64,000 nt of DNA, taken from Saccharomonospora glauca K62. Its GTDB lineage: Bacteria > Actinomycetota > Actinomycetes > Mycobacteriales > Pseudonocardiaceae. The position numbers and the translations under genes were made by a program. Positions 50,398-58,593 of this stretch are shown piece by piece (position 1 is the first letter of the stretch; every line of letters starts with the position of its first letter). The DNA lies in assembly GCF_000243395.2 (NCBI RefSeq), contig NZ_CM001484.1, forward strand, positions 3,652,524 to 3,716,523, in the 5' to 3' direction. The notes under the pieces are model-generated. The model was not told where the DNA came from, did no database searches, and was given only the letters and a program-made list of their open reading frames with translations.

Positions 50398-51696
50398 TCA
50401 CCACTGCTGCGGCGGCTGACCGGGCTGTCCCGGCTGACCGAAGCCACCCGGCTGGCCGGGCTGCTGGAAGCCCCCGCTCTGCGGGAACTGACCACCGGGC
50501 TGACCGAAGCCACCCGGCTGGCCGGGCTGCTGGAAGCCCCCGCTCTGCGGGAACTGACCGCCCGGCTGGCCGAAGCCACCCACCTGGCCGAAACCGCCGG
50601 GGGCGCCGGGACCGCCGGAACCACCGCCGACACCCAGCAGCTTGGACGTGGCGGGAAGGACCGCCAGCACACCCGCGACGAGCACCGGAATGCCGAGGAA
50701 CAAGTAGATGGTCGCGCTAGCGATATCGGGTTCGGTGCCGCCCATCTGCTGGACGAAATCGTCGTCCAGCGAGGTCCCGATCATAAGCAGGAGACCGAAG
50801 AGCGCCAGCAGGACACCGCCGCCCAGGACCACGAAAGGCGTGATCTTCCGCAGCGCGCCCTTGATCAGGAAGCTCAGGGCCATCAACACGCCACCGGCGA
50901 GCGCCACCACGGAGGCGATGAGGATCATGACCAGGTAGAAGGTCAGGGTCCCCACCGACGCGAAGCCCGCCTCCTCCAACATCCCCTCCAGCGGCGGGTA
51001 GGCCTCCACCGCATCGCTCATGTCGCCGACCTCACCGAGGTCGCCGAACGTGAGGATCAGCGAGAGCAGGGAGATGACGGCGACGACGCCACCGACGATC
51101 ATGCCGACCATGTTCATGCCGCCGCCCTGGCCGCCGAACGCGGGCTGCTGGGGCTGGCCGAAACCGCCGGGAGCGCCGAAGCCTCCCTGCGGAGGCTGCC
51201 CGAACTGACCGGGCTGGCCGGGCTGCTGCCCGAACTGGCCCGGCTGCCCGCCGAAGCCCTGCTGCGGCTGCGGCCCGGACGGGGGACCGACCTGGCCCGG
51301 CGCACCGAAACCACCGGCCTGGGGCTGCTGCCCGAAGCTGCCCTGCGGGGCGGGGTTGTCCGCCGACGCGCTGGGCGGCGGGGAGTACGGGATCGCAGGT
51401 TGCGGCTGCGAGCCCGGAGGCACGAGTTGGGTCGACTCGGCGTTCACGCCCTGCTGCTCTCCCCCGGCCGGGTTCGGAGGTTGCACGACCTGCGTGGGCT
51501 CGGGACTGTCACCGAGCGGCTGCTCGCCTTGTGACTGCTGTGACTGCTGCTGTTGCGGCTGCTGTGGCTGCACCACCTGCGTCGGTTCGGGGCTGTCCCC
51601 GAACGGACCGTTCTGCTGAGGCTGAGGACCGCTGGACGGCCCCTGGGGCTGCTGCTCGCCACCCCACTGCTGGTTCGGTGGCTGCGGAGCACTCAT
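50398..51696 (-). CDS. Pro/Gln/Gly-rich four-helix membrane protein (Pra-like)
   Basis: A 432-residue protein. Residues 1-210 are low-complexity Pro/Gln/Gly with two GDSPEPTQVVQP blocks. Residues of about 212-370 hold four hydrophobic helices (MVGMIVGGVVAVISLLSLIL, FYLVMILIASVVALAGG, FVVLGGGVLLALFGLLLMIG and YLFLGIPVLVAGVLAVLP). A second Gly/Pro/Gln tail contains a 22-residue tandem repeat. It occupies the place of the mycobacterial proline-rich antigen gene (Rv1078) between metB and cbs, but sequence similarity is not established by eye. The ATG is at 51696. Confidence 0.8.
   Translation of the reverse strand: MSAPQPPNQQWGGEQQPQGPSSGPQPQQNGPFGDSPEPTQVVQPQQPQQQQSQQSQGEQPLGDSPEPTQVVQPPNPAGGEQQGVNAESTQLVPPGSQPQPAIPYSPPPSASADNPAPQGSFGQQPQAGGFGAPGQVGPPSGPQPQQGFGGQPGQFGQQPGQPGQFGQPPQGGFGAPGGFGQPQQPAFGGQGGGMNMVGMIVGGVVAVISLLSLILTFGDLGEVGDMSDAVEAYPPLEGMLEEAGFASVGTLTFYLVMILIASVVALAGGVLMALSFLIKGALRKITPFVVLGGGVLLALFGLLLMIGTSLDDDFVQQMGGTEPDIASATIYLFLGIPVLVAGVLAVLPATSKLLGVGGGSGGPGAPGGFGQVGGFGQPGGQFPQSGGFQQPGQPGGFGQPGGQFPQSGGFQQPGQPGGFGQPGQPGQPPQQW
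50434..50565. repeat. 66-bp tandem repeat inside the Pro/Gln-rich gene
   Basis: Two nearly identical 66-bp units (50434-50499 and 50500-50565) encode the 22-residue block containing GGFGQPGGQFPQ and SGGFQQPGQP. They differ at only a few positions, which indicates a recent in-frame duplication. Confidence 0.85.
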
Positions 51697-51813
51697 TGGG
51701 TCGTGAACCCCCTTGACGAGGACCTTGATGATTTCGCTCGCGCACACGCTATCGGATCGTGACCCGTGCAGCGCGTAACGCCCCTGGCACTTCGCTCGAT
51801 GATCTTATTCTGA

Positions 51814-53187
51814 TCAGGCGTGACCCGAGAGGAACGCCAGCAAATCATGGCGAGTCACGACCCCGGCGGGCTTGCCGTCCACGAGGACCAACGCGCCGCT
51901 GGCGGACCCGAGGGCCTTCATCGCGGCGCCGATGTGCTCACCTGCACCGATGGTGGGCAACGGCGGCGACATGTGCTGTTCGAGGCGGTCGGTCAGGGCG
52001 GCCTTGCCCGTGAAGAGGGCCTCCAGGAGGTCGCGTTCGTTGACCGCTCCCACCACCTCGGCGGCCATCACGGGAGGCTCGGCACTGACGACCGGCATCT
52101 GGCTGACACCGAACTCCCGCAGGATGGCGACCGCTTCGGCCACCGTCTCGTTCGGGTGTGTGTGCACGAGGTCGGGCAGGCTGCCGTCCTTACGACGCAG
52201 CACGTCGCCCACCGTCACGTCCTGGGACTCGGGTGAGAGGAACCCGTATGACGACATCCACGCGTCGTTGAAGACCTTGCCGAGGTAACCGCGACCGCCG
52301 TCGGGCAGCAGCACCACGATGACGTCGTCCGGCCCGCACCGCTTCGCGAGTTCGAGGGCGGCGGCGACGGCCATGCCGCACGAGCCGCCGACGAGCAGCC
52401 CCTCCTCGCGGGCCAGCCTGCGCGTGATGGTGAACGAGTCGGCGTCGGAGACCGGGATGATCTCGTCGGCGATCTCGCGGTCGTAGGTCTCCGGCCAGAA
52501 GTCCTCGCCGACCCCTTCCACCAGGTAGGGCCTGCCGGTGCCACCCGAGTACACCGATCCCTCCGGGTCGGCGCCGATGACCTTGACGCGCCCCTCGGAG
52601 ACCTCCTTGAGGTAACGCCCCGTACCCGAGATGGTGCCGCCGGTACCCACACCGGCCACGAAGTGCGTCACCTTGCCCTCGGTCTGCTTCCAGATCTCCG
52701 GGCCGGTGGAGTAGTGGTGGCTCTCCGGGTTGTGCGGGTTGGCGTACTGGTTGGGCTTCCAGGCGCCCTCGATCTCACGCGTGAGGCGGTCGGAGACGCT
52801 GTAGTAGGACTCGGGGTGCTCCGGCGGCACGGCCGTCGGGCACACCACCACTTCCGCGCCGTACGCCTTGAGCACGTTGCGCTTGTCCTCGCTGACCTTG
52901 TCGGGACACACGAACACGCACCGGTACCCCTTCCGCTGCGCGACCATGGCCAGTCCCACCCCGGTGTTGCCGGAGGTGGGCTCCACGATCGTGCCACCCG
53001 GCTTGAGCTCGCCCGACGCCTCCGCGGCCTCGATCATGCGCTGGGCGATCCTGTCCTTGACGCTGCCGCCGGGGTTGAAGTACTCGACCTTGGCGAGCAC
53101 GAGCGGTTCCACGTCCTTCGTGAGGGCGTTCAACTTGACCAGCGGAGTGTTGCCCACCAGGTCGGTCACGTGTTCGGCGTATTCCAT
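51814..53187 (-). CDS. cbs: Cystathionine beta-synthase
   Basis: A 457-residue PLP enzyme condensing serine and homocysteine to cystathionine. The PLP lysine is Lys44 in NPGGSVKDRIA. PTSGNTGVGLAM, GVGTGGTISGTGRYLKE and GGSCGMAVAAAL complete the fold. Residues of about 335-457 form two CBS motifs (VTVGDVLRRKDGSLPDLV and HMSPPLPTIGAGEHIGAA), a regulatory Bateman module. There is no heme-binding extension. The ATG is at 53187. It belongs with metB in reverse transsulfuration, which feeds cysteine for mycothiol. Confidence 0.94.
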   Translation of the reverse strand: MEYAEHVTDLVGNTPLVKLNALTKDVEPLVLAKVEYFNPGGSVKDRIAQRMIEAAEASGELKPGGTIVEPTSGNTGVGLAMVAQRKGYRCVFVCPDKVSEDKRNVLKAYGAEVVVCPTAVPPEHPESYYSVSDRLTREIEGAWKPNQYANPHNPESHHYSTGPEIWKQTEGKVTHFVAGVGTGGTISGTGRYLKEVSEGRVKVIGADPEGSVYSGGTGRPYLVEGVGEDFWPETYDREIADEIIPVSDADSFTITRRLAREEGLLVGGSCGMAVAAALELAKRCGPDDVIVVLLPDGGRGYLGKVFNDAWMSSYGFLSPESQDVTVGDVLRRKDGSLPDLVHTHPNETVAEAVAILREFGVSQMPVVSAEPPVMAAEVVGAVNERDLLEALFTGKAALTDRLEQHMSPPLPTIGAGEHIGAAMKALGSASGALVLVDGKPAGVVTRHDLLAFLSGHA

Positions 53188-53326
53188 GCGACCAGGGTAT
53201 GCGGCCGGGGGCGGGGACGGGGACACCGACCTTCGTCGGTCACCACACCCAGGCCATTGTCCGAATAGGACTCGTGTGGTTAGCTCTGGCGCGACATCGC
53301 GTTCGCGAGCATTTCGAGGAGCCCAC

Positions 53327-55168
53327 GTGAGAACACCTCGCAAGGCCGCGCTGTGTGCGCTGGCCGCGGCGACGCTGCTGGGCACGGCGGCACTCCCCGC
53401 ATCGGCCACCGACTCTGACCGCGTCGACTTCACCCTGACCGTGCTGTTCAGCAGCGACATGGAGTCCGCCCTGCTCGGCGTGCCGGGCGGCGAACAGGAG
53501 GACGGCACCGACGAGGGACCGATCGTCGACGGCGGCACCCACCCCTACGGCAGCCCGTCGCGCATGGCCACGCTGCTGGACAAGCTGCGTGCCGAGGCGA
53601 CCCGCGGCAAGCCCGGCCCCGGCCAGGCCGGACACCGAGGCGAGATCGCCATCTCCGGCGGCGACAACTTCCTTCCCGGCCCCGAGTACTCGGCGAGCAC
53701 CGTCGAGGACGCCCCCTTCTACGACGCGCTCGCGCTGAAGCACATCGGTTTCGACGTCAGCACGATCGGTAACCACGACTTCGACTTCGGGCCGGACGAG
53801 CTCGCCCGCTTCCTCGACACGGCGGGCGACGAGGTGGCGTTCGTCAGCGCCAACCTCGACGTCTCCGGCGAACCCGCGCTGGCCGCCCACACCGACGACG
53901 GCACCCTCGCCACGAGCCGGGTGTTCCGCACGGCGGGTGAGCGCATCGGCGTCATCGGGCTGACGACGCCGGAGTTGCCCACGCTGTCGAGCCCTCGCGA
54001 CGTCGAGGTGAAGCCGGAGCTGGCCGAGATCACCAACGCGCTGGCCGACGACTTCGCCCGTCGCGGCATCGACAAGGTCCTGCTGGTCAGCCACCTCCAG
54101 GACATCGACAACGAACTCGCGCTCGTCCCGCAGCTTCGTGGCGTGGACGCGGTGCTCGGCGCGGGCGGCGGCGAGATCCTCGCCAACGAGGGCGACCGGC
54201 TGATCCCCGGCGACGTGCCCGAGCGCGGCTTCCCGCTGGAGGCCGAGGACGCCGACGGGCGCACCGTGCCCGTCGTCGCGGTGCCGGGCGACTACAAGTA
54301 CATCGGCAGGCTCGTGTTGAACTTCGACCGTTGGGGCAGGGTCCTCGGCGTCGACGAGCAGCAGACCGGGCCGGTGCGGGTGTCCGGGGTCGGACCGGAC
54401 GCCGTCCACGGCGACCCGATCGTGCGTGCCGAGGTCGAAAAGCCCGTGGCCGAGCACGTGGCCTTGCTGGCCGAGCAGGTCGTGGCCACCAGCGAGGTGC
54501 CGCTCAACGGCGTGCGCAACGACGTCCGCAGCCGCGAGACCAACCTCGGCGACCTCGTCGCCGACAGCATCCTGTGGGCGGGCCGGCAGCAGGCCGAGGA
54601 GTACGACGTGCCCGTTCCGCAGGTCGCCATCCAAAACGGCGGCGGCATCCGCAACGACTCGGTGCTGCCCGCCGGCGAGGTGACCGCGTTGAACACCTAC
54701 GAGGTCGCCCCGTTCGCCAACTTTGTCGCCGTGGTCCCGGAGGTCCCGAGGGACGTGCTGCGTCAGCTTCTGGAACGCGGCGTCGCCGCCGCCCCCGACG
54801 CCTCCGGCGCGTTCATGCAGGTGGCGGGCCTGAAGTTCACCTACGACCCGACCCGGCAGGCGCAGGAGATCCGGGAGGGCACCAACGAGATCGTGACCCC
54901 CGGTGAGCGCGTGCGGGACGTGGTGCTGGACGACGGGACGGTCCTGGTGGCCGACGGGGTCGTCGTGGAGGGGCCGCCGGTGACGGTGGCGACCAACGAC
55001 TTCTCCGCCCGTGGCGGGGACGGCTACCCGTTCACCGACCTGCCATTCACGAGCGTGGGACTGACCCACCAGCTCGCCGTGCAGGGCTTCCTTTCCGAGG
55101 GCCTGGGCGGCACGGTGACCGCGGCCGACTACCCCGAGGGCGGCGTGGGGCGGATCACCTCCCTGTGA
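53327..55168 (+). CDS. Secreted metallophosphatase/5'-nucleotidase with altered metal motifs
   Basis: A 613-residue exported protein. The signal peptide (AALCALAAATLLGTAALPASA) ends near residue 28. The metallophosphatase domain has SGGDNF, IGNHDFDFGPDEL and LLVSHLQD. The C-terminal 5'-nucleotidase domain has IQNGGGIRND, NTYEVAPFANFVA and ATNDFSARGGDGYP. Two usual metal sites are changed: the first motif reads SSDMES instead of D-x-H, and the GHTH motif reads GAGGGE. The substrate may therefore differ from a classical nucleotidase. GTG 53327 follows GAGGA. A strong terminator follows. Confidence 0.85.
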   Translation: MRTPRKAALCALAAATLLGTAALPASATDSDRVDFTLTVLFSSDMESALLGVPGGEQEDGTDEGPIVDGGTHPYGSPSRMATLLDKLRAEATRGKPGPGQAGHRGEIAISGGDNFLPGPEYSASTVEDAPFYDALALKHIGFDVSTIGNHDFDFGPDELARFLDTAGDEVAFVSANLDVSGEPALAAHTDDGTLATSRVFRTAGERIGVIGLTTPELPTLSSPRDVEVKPELAEITNALADDFARRGIDKVLLVSHLQDIDNELALVPQLRGVDAVLGAGGGEILANEGDRLIPGDVPERGFPLEAEDADGRTVPVVAVPGDYKYIGRLVLNFDRWGRVLGVDEQQTGPVRVSGVGPDAVHGDPIVRAEVEKPVAEHVALLAEQVVATSEVPLNGVRNDVRSRETNLGDLVADSILWAGRQQAEEYDVPVPQVAIQNGGGIRNDSVLPAGEVTALNTYEVAPFANFVAVVPEVPRDVLRQLLERGVAAAPDASGAFMQVAGLKFTYDPTRQAQEIREGTNEIVTPGERVRDVVLDDGTVLVADGVVVEGPPVTVATNDFSARGGDGYPFTDLPFTSVGLTHQLAVQGFLSEGLGGTVTAADYPEGGVGRITSL

Positions 55169-55174
55169 CACCAC

Positions 55175-55214
55175 GCGCCGGACACCCGCCGCGACGCGGT
55201 GTGGTGTCCGGCGC
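55175..55214 (+). terminator. Terminator after the 5'-nucleotidase gene
   Basis: GCGCCGGACAC (55175-55185) and GTGTCCGGCGC (55204-55214) are perfect 11-bp arms. They are followed by ACTTCTTTG, which supplies a weak U-tract. Confidence 0.75.
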
Positions 55215-55251
55215 ACTTCTTTGCAATCCCGTGCGCGGCGGGCAGGATGGA

Positions 55252-55269
55252 ACTAAGCACGCGCTTAGT
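55252..55269. promoter_or_regulatory. TetR-type operator upstream of the thiolase gene
   Basis: ACTAAGC (55252-55258) and GCTTAGT (55263-55269) are perfect 7-bp arms around ACGC, 20 bp before the thiolase ATG. The form resembles operators of TetR regulators of acyl-CoA catabolism in actinobacteria. No TetR gene is adjacent. Confidence 0.55.
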
Positions 55270-55288
55270 CGACCCGAAGGAGTGTTCG

Positions 55289-56509
55289 ATGCCCGAAGCC
55301 GTCATCGTGTCCGCCGCCCGCTCCCCCATCGGGCGGGCTCACAAGGGCTCGCTCGTGAACATGCGTCCCGACGACCTCACCGCACAGATAGTACGGGCGG
55401 CGCTCGACAAGGTGCCCGAGCTCGACCCGCGCGACATCGACGACCTGATGCTCGGCTGTGGCCTGCCCGGTGGCGAGCAAGGGTTCAACATGGGACGGGT
55501 CGTCGCCGTCCAGCTCGGATACGACCACCTGCCGGGCTGCACGATCACCCGGTACTGCTCGTCGAGCCTCCAGACCACGCGCATGGCCCTGCACGCGATC
55601 AAGGCCGGCGAGGGGGACGTCTTCATCTCGGCCGGTGTCGAGACCGTGTCGCGGTCGACCAAGGGCACCTCCGACTCGTGGCCCGACACCCACAACCCCT
55701 TGTTCGCCGACGCGGAGGCCCGCACGGCCGAGCGCGCCGAGTCCGGGGCCGACGACTGGACCGACCCCAGGGAGACCGGGGAGCTGCCCGACATCTACAT
55801 CGCCATGGGGCAGACGGCCGAGAACCTCGCGCTGCACAAGGGCATCTCCCGGCGGGAGATGGACGAGTTCGCCGTCCGTTCGCAGAACCTGGCCCAGAAG
55901 GCGATCGCCGACGGCTTCTGGGCCAAGGAGATCACCCCGGTGACCCTGCCCGACGGCACCGTCGTGTCGACCGACGACAGCCCTCGGCCGGGCGTGACCA
56001 TGGAGGGCGTCGAGGCCCTCAAGCCGGTGTTCCGTCCCGACGGCCGGGTCACCGCGGGCAACGCCTGTCCGCTCAACGACGGTGCCGCCGCCCTCGTGAT
56101 CATGAGCGACACGAAGGCCCGCGAACTCGGCATCACACCGCTCGCCCGCATCGTCTCCACCGGAGTGTCGGGGCTCTCGCCGGAGATCATGGGCCTCGGT
56201 CCCGTGGAGGCGTCGAAGCAGGCGCTGGCCAGGGCGGGCATGACCATCGACGACATCGACCTCGTGGAGATCAACGAGGCGTTCGCCGCGCAGGTCATCC
56301 CCTCCTACCGGGACCTGGGCATCGACATCGACAAGCTCAACGTCAACGGCGGGGCGATCGCCGTCGGCCACCCATTCGGCATGACCGGCGCGCGGATCAC
56401 CACGACGCTGATCAACTCGCTGCAGCACCACGACAAGCAGTTCGGACTTGAGACGATGTGCGTGGGCGGCGGCCAGGGCATGGCCATGGTGATCGAACGA
56501 CTGAGCTGA
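55289..56509 (+). CDS. fadA3: Acetyl-CoA C-acetyltransferase (thiolase, FadA3-like)
   Basis: A 406-residue thiolase. The nucleophilic Cys90 is in [11 protein letters not shown], the His motif is [17 protein letters not shown], and the second Cys is in [13 protein letters not shown]. It cleaves 3-ketoacyl-CoA or condenses acetyl-CoA. ATG 55289 has GAAGGAG at 55276-55282. Its position near cbs matches M. tuberculosis fadA3 (Rv1074c), and the symbol is given on that basis. The palindrome just upstream suggests repression by a TetR regulator encoded elsewhere. Confidence 0.92.
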   Translation: MPEAVIVSAARSPIGRAHKGSLVNMRPDDLTAQIVRAALDKVPELDPRDIDDLMLGCGLPGGEQGFNMGRVVAVQLGYDHLPGCTITRYCSSSLQTTRMALHAIKAGEGDVFISAGVETVSRSTKGTSDSWPDTHNPLFADAEARTAERAESGADDWTDPRETGELPDIYIAMGQTAENLALHKGISRREMDEFAVRSQNLAQKAIADGFWAKEITPVTLPDGTVVSTDDSPRPGVTMEGVEALKPVFRPDGRVTAGNACPLNDGAAALVIMSDTKARELGITPLARIVSTGVSGLSPEIMGLGPVEASKQALARAGMTIDDIDLVEINEAFAAQVIPSYRDLGIDIDKLNVNGGAIAVGHPFGMTGARITTTLINSLQHHDKQFGLETMCVGGGQGMAMVIERLS

Positions 56510-56512
56510 GCG

Positions 56513-56550
56513 GAACCGGTGTGCGCGGTCGTCCTCGCGCACACCGGTTC
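56513..56550. terminator. Terminator between thiolase and LppU-like genes
   Basis: GAACCGGTGTGCGCG (56513-56527) and CGCGCACACCGGTTC (56536-56550) pair perfectly over 15 bp with an 8-nt loop. They lie between two convergent genes, 3 and 5 bp from the stops. Confidence 0.8.
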
Positions 56551-56555
56551 ACCGG

Positions 56556-57251
56556 TCACACACTCTGCGAGTGGCCGAAACAGATCACCCTGGCGGGCTC
56601 GGAGTAGTAGACGCCGCTGAACGCCTCCGCGATGGCGCCGCACACTTCGTCGATGTCGGTCGCTCCGTCCTCGACCACGAGGATCTCCAACTCGGCCGCG
56701 GCGTCGGTGCAGTCGACCTTGCCGAATTCGGAGAGGTTCACGCCGCCGTGACTCGCCAGACAGTCACCGGTCTCCACGTTGAGCGTGAGGCAGAGCTTGG
56801 TGCCGTCGGCGTAGCTGCTGTACTCGTCGTAGTCCCCGTCCGGGCACGAGCTCGCCGAGTCGTCGAGGCTAACGGCCACCTGCCACAGGGCGTCGGGGTC
56901 GGAGCAATCCACGGGCCTCGCCAGCGCCGCGTTGTCGGAACCCTCGATGGCGACGCACTCCCCCGCCTCGGGGCTCGCGGGCGTGAGTGCCGCGTCACCC
57001 TGGCTCTTCCATACGATGACGGCGACGAGTCCGGCCACCACGGCGATCGCCACCACGGCGGCGGCCACCACGGCCCCGGTCTTCGACTTCTTCGGCGGCG
57101 TCGGAGGCACGGGCATCGGAGGCGGCGTACTCGGGAGTTCGCCGTAGCGCGGCTGCTGCGAAGCCCCCTGCTCACCGGGAAGGGGCTGACCGTACGACGA
57201 ATTCGGGTAGGGAACACCGGGCTGGGAACCGGCGCCGGGGAAGGAGCCCAC
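56556..57251 (-). CDS. Single-pass envelope protein, LppU-like
   Basis: A 231-residue protein with a Pro/Gly/Gln-rich cytoplasmic N-terminus ([19 protein letters not shown]), one transmembrane helix ([20 protein letters not shown], near residues 58-80), and an extracytoplasmic domain with five or more cysteines ([44 protein letters not shown]). This matches the LppU/SCO3897-type family of actinobacterial septal or envelope proteins of unknown function. The GTG at 57251 gives [10 protein letters not shown]. It converges with the thiolase gene. Confidence 0.72.
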   Translation of the reverse strand: MGSFPGAGSQPGVPYPNSSYGQPLPGEQGASQQPRYGELPSTPPPMPVPPTPPKKSKTGAVVAAAVVAIAVVAGLVAVIVWKSQGDAALTPASPEAGECVAIEGSDNAALARPVDCSDPDALWQVAVSLDDSASSCPDGDYDEYSSYADGTKLCLTLNVETGDCLASHGGVNLSEFGKVDCTDAAAELEILVVEDGATDIDEVCGAIAEAFSGVYYSEPARVICFGHSQSV

Positions 57252-57362
57252 GCGACCTCACATCCGTTCGGGCGAATTGACAACGACAATGATCACATAG
57301 GGTGAAAATCGCCGGAACATCAATATGCCCGCCGAAACGGTCACAATTGGGTCGACACAGAC

Positions 57363-57397
57363 GAAGGGCGCCCGACCTTTTCGGTCGAGCGCCCTTC
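57363..57397 (-). terminator. Terminator of the Bax-inhibitor-1 gene
   Basis: GAAGGGCGC (57363-57371) with GCGCCCTTC (57389-57397), and inner CGACC (57373-57377) with GGTCG (57383-57387), form a nearly continuous 14-bp stem around a TTTTC loop, 27 bp after the stop. Confidence 0.78.
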
Positions 57398-57423
57398 CGG
57401 TCGTCGCGTCGGCGACGCGAGTG

Positions 57424-58272
57424 TCAGTCTTGTTGCAGGTACGACAGCAGCCGCAGGATCTCCAGGTACAGCCACACCAGAGTGACCAGGAGACCGAAGG
57501 CCACGTACCAGGCGAACTTGGCGGGAACGCCCTGACGGATCGCCTCGTCGGCCATGTCGAAGTCGAGCAGGAAGCTGAACGCGGCGATACCGATCACCAC
57601 GAGGCTGAACACGATGGCCAGCCCACTGCCGTCCCGCAGCCCCGTGTTGATGCCGAACAGGGCCAACACGAGGTTCACCAGCATGACGATCGCCACACCG
57701 CCGAGGGCGCCGATCATCCACTTGCGGAACTTGGGCGTCACCTTCACCGCGCCGGTCTTGTAGACCACGAGCATCACGACGAAGACGGCGGCGCTACCGA
57801 GGATCGCCTGCAACGCGATGCCCGGATACACCAGCTCGAACACGCCGGTGAGCGCCCCGAGGAAAACGCCCTCGGCCGCGGCGTATGCCAGCGTCATCGG
57901 CGCGTTGGCCACCTGTTTGAAGGTGATGATCAGGGACAGCACGAGACCGACGAGCAGACCGCCGATCATGGCACCGGTGATGGCCCCCATCGACCCCGCG
58001 GCCACCTGCGCCTGCGCCCAAATCGCCGTGATGACACCCGCGAGCAGGGTCACCCCGAGCGAGGCACCGGTCTTCATGACCACGTCGTCGACCGTCATGG
58101 GCCGGGTCGCCGCGTCGGAGGAAGTCCGCGGAGCGCCGTAGCCCATCGGGGCGCCGTAGCCAGCCGGAGCGCCATAGCCGGGCTGGCCGTACGGCTGGTC
58201 GAAACCCGCGTACGGGGTGCCCGCCGCAGACCTGGGCAGGTTGCGGAAGGCGGGGTTGCTGGAAGTTCGCAC
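57424..58272 (-). CDS. Bax inhibitor-1/YccA-family membrane protein
   Basis: A 282-residue membrane protein of the actinobacterial BI-1-like family. The N-terminal 60 residues are Gly/Tyr/Pro-rich (FDQPYGQPGYGAPAGYG). Seven hydrophobic helices follow, among them GAITGAMIGGLLVGLVLSLI and AAFSFLLDFDMADEAI, whose acidic residues resemble the BI-1 Asp sensor. The C-terminus is VWLYLEILRLLSYLQQD, typical of the family. Homologues act as pH-sensitive Ca2+ leak channels. The GTG at 58272 follows GGAGG. Confidence 0.88.
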   Translation of the reverse strand: MRTSSNPAFRNLPRSAAGTPYAGFDQPYGQPGYGAPAGYGAPMGYGAPRTSSDAATRPMTVDDVVMKTGASLGVTLLAGVITAIWAQAQVAAGSMGAITGAMIGGLLVGLVLSLIITFKQVANAPMTLAYAAAEGVFLGALTGVFELVYPGIALQAILGSAAVFVVMLVVYKTGAVKVTPKFRKWMIGALGGVAIVMLVNLVLALFGINTGLRDGSGLAIVFSLVVIGIAAFSFLLDFDMADEAIRQGVPAKFAWYVAFGLLVTLVWLYLEILRLLSYLQQD

Positions 58273-58593
58273 CTGATCCTCCTGGATCTTTCGGCACTTG
58301 CATCGGACTCAACGACCGTGCGCGCCGATTGGTTCCCTGCACTGAAGTAAAGACAACTTTACCTGCTCGAACCGGTTCGAAAGTTGAACCGTGTCCGACG
58401 CAGGGGGCCGGCGCGAGGACGCTCCCCCGCATCCTTCCCAATTCGGCCCCCACAGGTCCACCGCCTGGCCGATTGCCTTGTGGGGGGTCTCACGCCATTC
58501 TCACCACGGCGAACGAACACCGCCGACGCGATCGCCATTTCCCCGCCTCGACGTGATGGGGATCTCACGAAAACACGATGGGGGTTTCGACCC
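58273..58593. promoter_or_regulatory. 321-nt divergent promoter region with two palindromes
   Basis: The gap separates the BI-1 gene (start 58272) and the surface-protein gene (start 58594). GTAAAG/CTTTAC (58347-58362, ACAA centre) and the perfect 14-bp palindrome TCGAACCGGTTCGA (58367-58380) lie next to each other in the BI-1 half, close to the expected BI-1 promoter. From 58400 to 58593 I see no gene and no further repeat. Confidence 0.45.

Noticed and set aside
58367-58380. TCGAACCGGTTCGA as a second LexA box
   Set aside because: The CGAAC and GTTCG halves are separated by 2 nt instead of 4, so the spacing does not fit LexA. It is kept only as an unassigned palindrome.
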